Source: an uncultured Janibacter sp.
Lineage (GTDB): Bacteria; Actinomycetota; Actinomycetes; Actinomycetales; Dermatophilaceae
Length of the DNA stretch: 12,624 nt
Assembly (NCBI GenBank): GCA_946222495.1
Contig: CAMICF010000071.1
Coordinates: 1-12,624, forward strand
Direction: 5' to 3'
The position numbers were made by a program, and so were the translations under genes. Shown here piece after piece: positions 5,889 through 12,624 of the stretch (position 1 is the first letter of the stretch; each line of letters opens with the position of its first letter). The notes beneath the pieces are model-generated. The model searched no databases, was not told where the DNA came from, and was given only the letters and a program-made list of their open reading frames with translations.

Positions 5889-7520
5889 TCAGCTCTGCGG
5901 CTCCTCGTGCTTGAGCTCGGTGCCCTCCATGGCGGGCAGCTCGCCGGTGTTGCCGTGCTGCTCGCGGATCGCGGCGATCTCGGCGTCGTCGGCGGCGCCG
6001 AGCTCGAAGAGCCGGCCCGACTTGCGGTCGGCGAGGTACTCCCGCATCTCCGTGCGGATCTCCGGCAGCAGGATGTACAGGGCCGCCAGGTTGATGAACC
6101 CGCAGAGGAAGAGGAAGGCATCGGTCATCGTGAGGATCGAGCCGAAGGTCAGCACCGTGCCGATGACGGTGAAGATCACGAAGACCAGCTTGTAGAGGGT
6201 GATCGAGACCTTGCTGTGGCCGAAGAAGAACTCCCAGGCCTTCTCGCCGTAGTAGCTCCACGTGATGAGGGTGGAGAAGGCGAAGAGCGCCACCGCGATG
6301 GCCAGCACGGCCGGGAACCACGGGAGGAAGGTCTCGAAGGCGTCGGAGGTCAGCGTGACGCCGTCCGGTGCGCCGTCGCCGGCGATGACCTGGTCGATGC
6401 CGCCCTGGAAGGACGGGGCGTCGGCGATGATGATCGTCAGGGCCGTCATGGTGCAGATGATGACCGTGTCGATGAAGGGCTCGAGCAGGGCGACGAAGCC
6501 CTCCGAGACGGGCCGCCGGGTCTTCACCGGTGAGTGGGCGATGGGGGCGGACCCGAGCCCGGCCTCGTTCGAGAAGGCCGCCCGCTGGAAGCCGACGATG
6601 AGGACACCGACGAGGCCGCCGAGACCGGCCTGCGGGGTGAAGGCCCCCTGGAAGATGTCAGCCACGGCACCCGGGACGTTGCCGGCGTTGCTGAGGATGA
6701 CGAAGAGGCAGGCGATGATGTAGGTGATGCCCATGAAGGGGACGAGCAGGCTCGTCACCCGGGCGATCGACTTGATGCCGCCGAGGATCACGGCGCCGAC
6801 GAGGCCGGCCATGATCAGACCGAAGATCAGCGCGGCCCCGTCCGAGCCGAGGGGCCCGTCCGCACCGCCGGTGACCTCCTGGGCCTGGACGAAGGTCTGG
6901 TTGGCCTGGAACATGTTGCCGCCACCGACGCCGAAGCCGAAGATCGCGACCGCGAAGAGGCCGGTGAGGATCATCGCCGGGACCTTGCCGAAGAGGCGAC
7001 CGAAGGCGACCGGCATGTACTTGAAGGGGCCACCCGAGAAGGTGCCGTCGTCGTTCATCTTCCGGTACTTCACGCCCATGGTGCACTCGGCGAACTTTGT
7101 CGCCATGCCCAGCAGGCCGCAGATGATCATCCAGAAGGTGGCGCCGGCGCCACCGAGGGCCATAGCCGCACCGACACCGGCGATGTTGCCGAGGCCGACC
7201 GTTCCGGACAGTGCCGAGGACAGGGCCTGGAAGTGGGTGATCTCGCCGGGGTCATCGGCACGGGAGAACTTGCCGCGGACGACCTCGATCGCGAGCCCGA
7301 AGGACCGGAACTGCACGAATCCGAGGGTGATGGAGATGATCGTCGCCGCGGCGACCAGCCAGATGACGACGAGCGGGATCTCGAGGCCGCCGATGGGGAG
7401 GGCGTAGAAGACCCATCCGGACATCCAGTTAGCGAAGGGCTCGAAGAAGGAGTTGATCGTCTTCTCGATGGAGTCGAGGGCACCGCCTTCTGCGGCGGGA
7501 CGTAGCGCAAGTGATCTCAT
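5889..7520 (-). CDS. Sodium:alanine/glycine symporter, AGCS family
   Basis: The 543-residue product is a polytopic symporter of the alanine-or-glycine:cation family (TC 2.A.25, AlsT/AgcS type). It should import alanine or glycine with Na+ at the plasma membrane. The family signature lies at 122-144 (LGGAGATFWMIICGLLGMATK and on). SALSGTVGLGNIAGVGAAMA (102-121) and AAFSNEAGLGSAPIAHS (314-330) are also typical. About ten to eleven helices run to about residue 480, and a charged cytoplasmic tail of about 50 residues ends HEEPQS. The start is uncertain. ATG at 7520 is chosen, but AGGAG lies 17 nt upstream. GTG at 7538 would add six residues, but AGGAG then abuts the start codon. The gene follows the MATE gene by 79 nt with a dyad between. 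The exact substrate is inferred from family. Confidence 0.93.
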   Translation of the reverse strand: MRSLALRPAAEGGALDSIEKTINSFFEPFANWMSGWVFYALPIGGLEIPLVVIWLVAAATIISITLGFVQFRSFGLAIEVVRGKFSRADDPGEITHFQALSSALSGTVGLGNIAGVGAAMALGGAGATFWMIICGLLGMATKFAECTMGVKYRKMNDDGTFSGGPFKYMPVAFGRLFGKVPAMILTGLFAVAIFGFGVGGGNMFQANQTFVQAQEVTGGADGPLGSDGAALIFGLIMAGLVGAVILGGIKSIARVTSLLVPFMGITYIIACLFVILSNAGNVPGAVADIFQGAFTPQAGLGGLVGVLIVGFQRAAFSNEAGLGSAPIAHSPVKTRRPVSEGFVALLEPFIDTVIICTMTALTIIIADAPSFQGGIDQVIAGDGAPDGVTLTSDAFETFLPWFPAVLAIAVALFAFSTLITWSYYGEKAWEFFFGHSKVSITLYKLVFVIFTVIGTVLTFGSILTMTDAFLFLCGFINLAALYILLPEIRTEMREYLADRKSGRLFELGAADDAEIAAIREQHGNTGELPAMEGTELKHEEPQS

Positions 7521-7573
7521 GAAGGACGAGGACAGCACTCCTGGGGACCGCGAGGGGCTGGATGGCCATCTCC

Positions 7574-7599
7574 TGACGAACTCGTCACCACCCTGTGAC
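7574..7599 (-). promoter_or_regulatory. Overlapping dyads between the MATE and symporter genes
   Basis: TGACGA (7574-7579) and TCGTCA (7582-7587) form a perfect dyad with a 2-nt centre. Overlapping it, GTCAC (7584-7588) and GTGAC (7595-7599) form a stem with a 6-nt loop directly after the MATE stop codon. The first looks like an operator site for the symporter gene; the second could be a weak attenuating hairpin. No convincing promoter hexamers are seen, so function is inferred. Confidence 0.35.
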
Positions 7600-8973
7600 C
7601 TATGACACGCCCTTCCGTGGGGTGCTCGCGCCGGTCACGACCCACCCGTCACCACGGATCCGCCACCACATGCAGACGCCCCGCACGAGCATGAACCCGC
7701 TGAACGCCAGCCACAGCGCGACGACCGACCAGGCGGAGCCGTGGCCGGCGCCGAGCACGCGCGCGAGCGCGACGATCGGCAGGTACGTGACGAGCACGAG
7801 GATCATCGAGCGGGCGAGCCATGGCCCGTCACCGGCCCCGATGAGCACCCCGTCGACGACGAAGACGTAGCCGGAGAGCGGCTGGGCCAGGGCCACGACG
7901 ACGAGGCCGGCCGCGATGGCGGACCGCACCTGCGGGTCCTCGGTGAAGAGGACGGGGAGGACCCGGTGGAGCGCGAGGAGGATCGCCCCCAGCGCGACGC
8001 CGCCCCAGACGCCCCACCGGACCATGAAGGCGGTGGCGGCGCGGGCTCCCTTCGCGTCACCGCTGCCGAGGGTGGCGCCCGTGAGGGCCTGGCCGGCGAT
8101 GGCGAGCGCGTCGAGCGCGAAGACGAGGAGCGACCAGACGGTCGTCGTCACCTGGTAGGCCGCGAGCGGGACGTCCCCGAAGTCGGCGGCGACGGCCACG
8201 GTGAGGAGGATGATCGCGCGCAGGGCAAGGGTGCGGACGAGCAGGGGCAGGCCGTCGAGGGCGGCGTCGATGACGCGCCGGACGTGCGGGCGCATCGAGG
8301 CGTGGGCCCGCCGCCCCTGCCGGACGACGACGGCGACGAGGCCGATCGCCATCCCCCACTGCGCGATGAAGGTGCCCCAGGCAGCCCCGGCGATGCCGAG
8401 CCCGACGCCGTGGACGAGGACGACGCTGAGCACCGCGTTGCCGCCGAAGCCGAGGACGGCGGCGACGAGCGGGGTCCTCGTGTCGAGCAACCCGCGGAGG
8501 ATGCCCGTCGCGGCGAGCACGATGAGCATGGCCGGGAGGCCGAAGGCGCTGACCCGCAGGTACGTGACGGCTTCGTCGAGGGCCTCGGGCGAGGACCCGA
8601 AGACGCCGGCGAGCTGAGGGGCGAGGAGCGCGAGCACGGCGGCCGAGACGATCCCCAGGGCGCCGGCCAGCCAGAGACCTCCGGTCCCGACCTCGATGGC
8701 GCCCTTCGTCGAGCCGGCTCCGACCTGCCGGGCCACGACGCTCGTCGTGCCGTAGGCGAGGAAGACGAAGACGCCGGCCGCGGTGAGCAGGACGGAGCTC
8801 GCGGTGCCGAGACCGGCGAGCGGCACGACCCCGAGACGCCCCACGACGGCGGCGTCGACCATGAGGAAGAGCGGCTCGGCCACGAGGGCGAGGAAGGCCG
8901 GCACCGCCAGGGCCAGCACCTCGCGCGGCCCCGCCTGGATCGGCGCGGCGGACGCGCTCGAGGACTCGGACAT
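7600..8973 (-). CDS. MATE-family efflux transporter (DinF-like)
   Basis: The 457-residue product has about twelve membrane helices in two pseudo-symmetric halves and belongs to the multidrug and toxic compound extrusion family, which exports organic cations with H+ or Na+ influx. Its first helix has PLFLMVDAAVVGRLGVVPLAG (split about 34-53), including the Asp40 expected in DinF-type members. RGLLDTRTPLVAA and ALDALAIAGQALTGATLGSG are further family motifs. The drug or metabolite substrate cannot be read from sequence. The ATG at 8973 has only a weak purine stretch upstream, but TAGGGT ends 6 nt before it, so a leaderless message is possible. It is also only 25 nt after the ABC exporter gene and may be co-transcribed. 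A MATE gene in the rplI-dnaB neighbourhood is a common actinobacterial arrangement. Confidence 0.93.
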   Translation of the reverse strand: MSESSSASAAPIQAGPREVLALAVPAFLALVAEPLFLMVDAAVVGRLGVVPLAGLGTASSVLLTAAGVFVFLAYGTTSVVARQVGAGSTKGAIEVGTGGLWLAGALGIVSAAVLALLAPQLAGVFGSSPEALDEAVTYLRVSAFGLPAMLIVLAATGILRGLLDTRTPLVAAVLGFGGNAVLSVVLVHGVGLGIAGAAWGTFIAQWGMAIGLVAVVVRQGRRAHASMRPHVRRVIDAALDGLPLLVRTLALRAIILLTVAVAADFGDVPLAAYQVTTTVWSLLVFALDALAIAGQALTGATLGSGDAKGARAATAFMVRWGVWGGVALGAILLALHRVLPVLFTEDPQVRSAIAAGLVVVALAQPLSGYVFVVDGVLIGAGDGPWLARSMILVLVTYLPIVALARVLGAGHGSAWSVVALWLAFSGFMLVRGVCMWWRIRGDGWVVTGASTPRKGVS

Positions 8974-8979
8974 GCCCCG

Positions 8980-8985
8980 ACCCTA
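8980..8985 (-). promoter_or_regulatory. Candidate -10 element of the MATE gene
   Basis: On the minus strand TAGGGT (8985-8980) fits the TAnnnT pattern and ends 6 nt before the ATG at 8973, so transcription would begin at the start codon. No good -35 is seen at 17-18 bp. It lies between the upstream ABC gene's stop and the MATE start, so it would add an independent, leaderless transcript to any read-through. Confidence 0.4.
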
Positions 8986-8998
8986 CGAAGGACCGGTC

Positions 8999-10765
8999 TC
9001 AGGTCCGCCAGGCGTCCCAGAGATCGGCGTACGGGCCGCCCGCGGCGACGAGCTCCTCGTGCGTGCCGTCCTCGACGACCCGGCCGTCGTGGAGGACGAG
9101 GACGCGGTCGGCGGCGGCGGACTGGGTGAGCCGGTGGGCGACGACGAGCGTGCCCCGCCCGGCCGTGACGTCCAGCGCGGCCTGCTCGAGGTCACGCGCG
9201 CCCGAGGACCCCGCCTCGGCGGTGGCCTCGTCGAGGACGACGAACCACGGGTCGGCGAGCACCACCCGGGCGAGCGCGAGCTGCTGCGCCTGGGCCGGGG
9301 TGAGGGGGTGCGCCGCGTCGCCGACGCGGGCGTCCAGACCATCGGGGAGCGCCTCGACCCAGGGCAGCGCCCCCGCCGTACGAAGAGAGTCCCGCACCGC
9401 CGCATCGCCGGCGGCCGCGTCCACGAGGGTCACGGCCTCGCGGATCGTCCCGGCGAAGACGTGGACGTCCTGGCTGATGAGCACGACCCGCTCGCGCAGC
9501 GCGGCCGCGCCGAGCCCCGCGTAGGGCACCCCCGCGAGGCTCACCTCCCCGCGCGTGGGCGGGATGACGCCGGCGGCGATGGCGCCGAGGGTGGTCTTGC
9601 CGGCGCCGGTGGCGCCGACGAGGGCGACCCGTTCACCGGGGTGCACGGTCACGTCGATGTCGGCGAGCACCGGGTGGCCGTCGACGTAGGAGTGGCCGAC
9701 GGCGGTGAGGGTGAGCGGCCCGGGTGCCACCGGAGGCTGCGCGGACGCGGGCCGCGGGCCGGGCATGAGGGCCACGCCCGCGAGCCGGGTGAGCGAGGCG
9801 CCGGCGGCCTGCACCCGGTCGAAGGTCGTGAGGATCGCCCCGATCGGGTTGAACAGGCGGTGGAAGTACAGCGCCGCGGCGGTGACCGCCCCGATGGTGG
9901 TCGACCCGGAGCGCACGAGGACGAAGCCGGTACCGAGGACGAGGGCCAGCCCGATGAACTCGGCCCGGTTGGTCCGGGCGGAGAAGCGCGTGAGCATCCG
10001 GAAGACGTCGACGGTGATCTGCCGCGCCTCGTCCGAGCGGCTCTCGATCTGCGCGACCTGCCCGGCCTCGAGGCCGTGGGCGCGCAGCGTCCGCGCCCCC
10101 TGCAGCCCGGAGACGAGCGCCTGGGCGCGCTCGCCCTCGGCGACGCGCTGGCGGGCGTAGAAGGGCCCGGACCGGGGGAGGTACCACCGCAGACCCGCGA
10201 TGTAGAAGGGGATCGTCGCCAGCCCCGCGAGGCCGAGGCGCCAGTCGAGGGCGAAGAGCCCCAGCCCCGTGAAGGCGACCAGCGCGAGGGACATGACGAG
10301 GGTGGGGACGAGCTCGGCGAGGGCTCCGGTGACGGTGCGGGCGTCGTCGCCGACCCGGGCGAGCACGTCGCCGGTGCCGGCCGCCTCGACGCGGGCGGAG
10401 TCCAGCGACAGGGCGCGGTCGAGGACGTCCTCGCGCAGCTCGGCCAGCGCGGGCTCGCCGGCTCGGGCGAGGAGGCTCACCGAGGCCCAGGTGGCGAGGC
10501 ACTCGACGACGGCGGCACCGGCGATGACCGCCGCGGCGGCGGTGACCGCGGTGGTGCTGCCGCCGTCGACGACGAGGTCGGTGATGCGGCCGAGCATCCA
10601 GGGCGCGACGAGGGCGCTGAGACCGGCGACGGCGAAGGCGAGGACGGCGCCGACGAGCGGCGCGCGGTGCCTGCGGACGAGGCGCCAGGTGAGTCGGGTC
10701 GTCTGCCGCCGGCCGGCGGTGGGCAGGAGCTCCCGCTCCGGCGAAGGGAGGGTCCCGGCGCTCAT
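8999..10765 (-). CDS. ABC exporter half-transporter with intact Walker motifs and degenerate signature
   Basis: The 588-residue product has an exporter-type membrane domain (six helices, about 35-315) and a C-terminal ATPase domain (about 350-588). Walker A is GATGAGKT (384-391), the Q-loop is Gln432, Walker B is VVLDE with Asp512 and catalytic Glu513, and the H-loop is His544. The signature that should read LSGGQ is LTPAQ (488-492), and the D-loop Asp is Gly519. It therefore binds and cuts ATP only if its partner supplies a good signature, which the upstream gene does. The ATG shares an ATGA overlap with the upstream stop (10762-10765), implying translational coupling and equal dosage; GGGAG lies 11 nt before it. 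By family, it should form a heterodimeric type IV exporter. The substrate is unknown. Confidence 0.93.
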   Translation of the reverse strand: MSAGTLPSPERELLPTAGRRQTTRLTWRLVRRHRAPLVGAVLAFAVAGLSALVAPWMLGRITDLVVDGGSTTAVTAAAAVIAGAAVVECLATWASVSLLARAGEPALAELREDVLDRALSLDSARVEAAGTGDVLARVGDDARTVTGALAELVPTLVMSLALVAFTGLGLFALDWRLGLAGLATIPFYIAGLRWYLPRSGPFYARQRVAEGERAQALVSGLQGARTLRAHGLEAGQVAQIESRSDEARQITVDVFRMLTRFSARTNRAEFIGLALVLGTGFVLVRSGSTTIGAVTAAALYFHRLFNPIGAILTTFDRVQAAGASLTRLAGVALMPGPRPASAQPPVAPGPLTLTAVGHSYVDGHPVLADIDVTVHPGERVALVGATGAGKTTLGAIAAGVIPPTRGEVSLAGVPYAGLGAAALRERVVLISQDVHVFAGTIREAVTLVDAAAGDAAVRDSLRTAGALPWVEALPDGLDARVGDAAHPLTPAQAQQLALARVVLADPWFVVLDEATAEAGSSGARDLEQAALDVTAGRGTLVVAHRLTQSAAADRVLVLHDGRVVEDGTHEELVAAGGPYADLWDAWRT

Positions 10766-12432
10766 CGCAGCACCAGCTCCCGGTAGCCGGCCTCGCGGGC
10801 GAGGTCGTAGTGGAGCCCCTCCAGGAGCACCCGCCCGTCGCTGACGAGGACGACCCGGTCGGCGCGGGCGAGCAGCGCCGGGCTGCTCGTGACGAGCCAG
10901 GTCGTGCGTCCGGCCCGGGCGGCGTGGATGCCCTCGGCGATGCGGTGCTCGGTGACGGCGTCGATCGCGGTCGTGGGGTCGTGGAGGACGAGGACGGGTG
11001 CGGTGGCGGCGAGGGCCCGCGCGAGGGCGATGCGTTGCCGCTGCCCGCCGGACCAGGTCGCCCCGTCGGGGGTGAGGTGCTCGTCGAGACCGTCGTCGGC
11101 GAGCGCGACGACGTCGGCGGCGCAGGAGTGCTCGAGGAGCCGCGCGAGGTCGGCGTCCCCGAGGTGGTGGTGCGGGTCGAGGTTGCTGCGGAGGCTCCCT
11201 TCGAAGAGGTCGACGTGGTGCGGGTTGACGAGCAGGTGGGCCCGGCGCTCGGCCGTGGACAGGGTGGTGGCGTCGGCGCCGCCCAGGGTGACCTCGCCGG
11301 GCTCCTCGCCCGCGAGCACCCGCACGAGGGCCCCGGCCTCGGCGGGGTCCGTGACGGCGAGGCCGAGCAGCTCGCCGGGCGCGGAGGCGATCCGGTCGCC
11401 GCCAGGGAGGGTGACCTCGAGCGTGGCCGCCCCCGTGGCCGACCCGGTGCCGCCGGGCACGAGGTGCGGCGTGGCGAGGTCGTCGATGATCCGGCGCGTG
11501 GCACCGAGGGAACGCGCGGCGAAGGCGCTGATCTCGCCGAGCATGCGCAGGGGTTCGGCGAGGTACTGGGTCAGCCCGACGACGGCGACGAGCTCCCCGA
11601 TGGTGATCTCGCCGCGGATCGCCGTGCGTCCGGCGACGAGCGCGACGACGGCGAGGAAGAGCCCGGACAGCAGGCTGGTCAGGCCGGTCATCGCGCCGAC
11701 GGAGGTCGTGGAGCTGATGCCGGCGACCTGGGCCCGGCGGCTGAGCTCGCGGTAGCGCCGCCCGGCGACCCGTTCGCCGCCGATGCCCTTGAGGACCCGC
11801 AGCCCGCGGACGAGGTCGGTGGCGGTGCCGCTCGCGTCGGCGATGCTCGCCTGCTGGCGCTCGGTGCGTCGCGAGATCACCGGGGTGACGAGCTGCGCCA
11901 GCCCGAGGACGAGCGGGACCCCGAGCACGACGACGAACCCGAGGACGACGTCGATCCGGAAGAGCACGACGGCGGCGAGGGCCACGGAGAGGATCGAGGA
12001 CACGGAGAAGCCGACGAGCCGGAGGAAGACCCCCACGAGGTCGGCGTCGGCGGTGGCGAGGGAGAGCGTCTGCCCGGGAAGGGGGGCGGAGCGGACCCCG
12101 CGCGGGTGCAGCGCGTGCGCGGCGATCTCCACCCGGAGCGCGTGGATCTCGGCGTGGACCGACGCGAAGACGAGCCGCGCCCCGACGACGTAGGCGAAGC
12201 TCAGCGTGGCGAAGAGCGCCGCGAAGGCGAGCATGAGCACGAGGAAGGAGGAGACCTCGGAGGTGGCCACCGCGCGGTCGATGACGACGCCGATCATCAC
12301 CGGGACGAGGGTCTCGCACAGCTGCCAGACCGCGAGCAGGCCGTAGCCCGCGAGGAGCGCCCAGCGGTGCCGGGAGAAGGACCGGACCAGCAGCCCCCAC
12401 GGCGAGGACGGGGGAGCCGGGTCATCGATCAC
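10762..12432 (-). CDS. ABC exporter half-transporter with degenerate ATPase site but intact signature
   Basis: The 556-residue product has an exporter membrane domain (six helices, about 20-310) with the coupling segment DASGTATDLVRGLRVLKGIG (199-218), then an ATPase-like domain (about 335-556). The P-loop is lost: VTDPAEAG (360-367) replaces GxxGxGKT, with Ala366 at the lysine position. The Q-loop Gln is His405, the Walker B Asp is His484, the catalytic Glu is Asp485 and the H-loop His is Ser516. Only the signature WSGGQRQRIALARAL (460-474) is perfect. It should thus complete the partner's ATP site while its own is dead. The start is GTG at 12432; no strong ribosome site is seen, and TAGCCA ends 6 nt upstream, so a leaderless start is possible. 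It heads the minus-strand block. Confidence 0.93.
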   Translation of the reverse strand: MIDDPAPPSSPWGLLVRSFSRHRWALLAGYGLLAVWQLCETLVPVMIGVVIDRAVATSEVSSFLVLMLAFAALFATLSFAYVVGARLVFASVHAEIHALRVEIAAHALHPRGVRSAPLPGQTLSLATADADLVGVFLRLVGFSVSSILSVALAAVVLFRIDVVLGFVVVLGVPLVLGLAQLVTPVISRRTERQQASIADASGTATDLVRGLRVLKGIGGERVAGRRYRELSRRAQVAGISSTTSVGAMTGLTSLLSGLFLAVVALVAGRTAIRGEITIGELVAVVGLTQYLAEPLRMLGEISAFAARSLGATRRIIDDLATPHLVPGGTGSATGAATLEVTLPGGDRIASAPGELLGLAVTDPAEAGALVRVLAGEEPGEVTLGGADATTLSTAERRAHLLVNPHHVDLFEGSLRSNLDPHHHLGDADLARLLEHSCAADVVALADDGLDEHLTPDGATWSGGQRQRIALARALAATAPVLVLHDPTTAIDAVTEHRIAEGIHAARAGRTTWLVTSSPALLARADRVVLVSDGRVLLEGLHYDLAREAGYRELVLR

Positions 12433-12482
12433 CGCCCATGGCTACCACGCCGGGCTCCCTTCGTCGTAGTCGTGTGCCGGGC

Positions 12483-12578
12483 ACCCCCGTGGGTTGAGGT
12501 GTGAGGAGCGCTAGCGAGGAGCCTCGAAACAACCCCGTTGGTTGAGGTGTGACGAGCGCTAGCGAGGAGCCTCGAAAC
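12483..12578. repeat. Two tandem 48-bp repeat units, REP-like
   Basis: Units at 12483-12530 and 12531-12578 differ at only 3 of 48 positions. Each contains GGTTGAGGTGTGA, a central 8-bp palindrome CGCTAGCG and an end GAGCCTCGAAAC. The ends are imperfect inverted repeats of each other (GGTT..GAGG against CCTCGAAAC), so each unit can fold. They lie upstream of the ABC exporter gene in non-coding DNA. The look is that of a dispersed extragenic palindromic element of actinobacteria; dispersal cannot be tested here. Confidence 0.8.
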
Positions 12579-12604
12579 CCCGTGCGCCGGTGGTTTCGAG
12601 GCTC
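12567..12604. repeat. Inverted partial copy of the repeat forming a 13-bp stem
   Basis: GAGCCTCGAAACC (12567-12579), the end of the second unit, pairs perfectly with GGTTTCGAGGCTC (12592-12604) across 12 nt. The latter begins an inverted copy whose remainder diverges (GGCCGTGGACGGCC dyad at 12605-12618) and runs toward the window edge. Head-to-tail plus inverted arrangement resembles composite REP clusters. As RNA the stem could also act as a terminator for a gene entering from the right. No gene is seen in 12433-12624. Confidence 0.7.
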
Positions 12605-12624
12605 GGCCGTGGACGGCCTCGCAC

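Noticed and set aside
8783..10786. Long plus-strand open frames (to 667 residues) opposite the ABC and MATE genes, and another at 10810-12504
   Set aside because: Asp/Glu/Arg/Gly-rich translations with no recognisable motif; the minus strand encodes clear ABC and MATE proteins.
8999..12400. A single 1133-residue minus-strand protein
   Set aside because: The upstream 545 residues are out-of-frame Arg/Pro-rich sequence over the first ABC gene. The true start is the ATG at 10765, overlapping the upstream stop by ATGA.
12483..12624. A CRISPR array
   Set aside because: The two direct units abut with no spacer between them, the third is inverted, and no cas gene is nearby.

Overview
The window is high-GC DNA with strong third-position GC bias. 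GTG starts, terminators without U-tracts and the gene order GT87-like membrane protein - rpsF - ssb - rpsR - rplI all point to an actinomycete. Protein style suggests Micrococcales, perhaps near the Intrasporangiaceae/Dermatophilaceae; that placement is an inference. It looks like ordinary chromosome. I see no transposase, phage gene, CRISPR array, tRNA or rRNA.

Layout. The plus strand (7-5821) starts with a polytopic membrane protein of the actinobacterial GT87/DUF2029 type, possibly open at the window's left edge. Next comes the ribosomal/replication operon rpsF (S6), ssb, rpsR (S18), rplI (L9), with a good promoter, a structured leader and a strong terminator. The leader matches the known S6:S18-binding motif (a CCG in a bulge between a stem and a hairpin) and can also pair with the rpsF Shine-Dalgarno. 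Hairpins fill the rpsF-ssb and ssb-rpsR gaps. Two single genes follow, each closed by a strong hairpin: a membrane-anchored DUF3352-type protein with a Pro/Gln/Gly/Tyr-rich cytoplasmic tail, and a small soluble protein that weakly resembles SUFU-domain proteins.

The minus strand (5889-12432) reads right to left: two half-size ABC exporter subunits overlapping by ATGA, a DinF-like MATE transporter 25 nt downstream, then an AGCS-family sodium:alanine symporter. The two convergent blocks meet at a long inverted repeat that can end transcription both ways.

The ABC pair is the most striking protein feature. The first subunit has lost its P-loop lysine, Walker B Asp, Q-loop and H-loop residues but keeps a perfect SGGQ signature. 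The second keeps all of those but has a ruined signature (LTPAQ). Together they make one complete ATP site and one that is degenerate from both sides.

The right end (12483-12624) holds two tandem 48-bp units (45/48 identical) and an inverted partial copy, a REP-like cluster. No clearly undescribed system is present. The best leads are the rpsF leader, the asymmetric ABC pair, several uncharacterised dyads and the repeat cluster.
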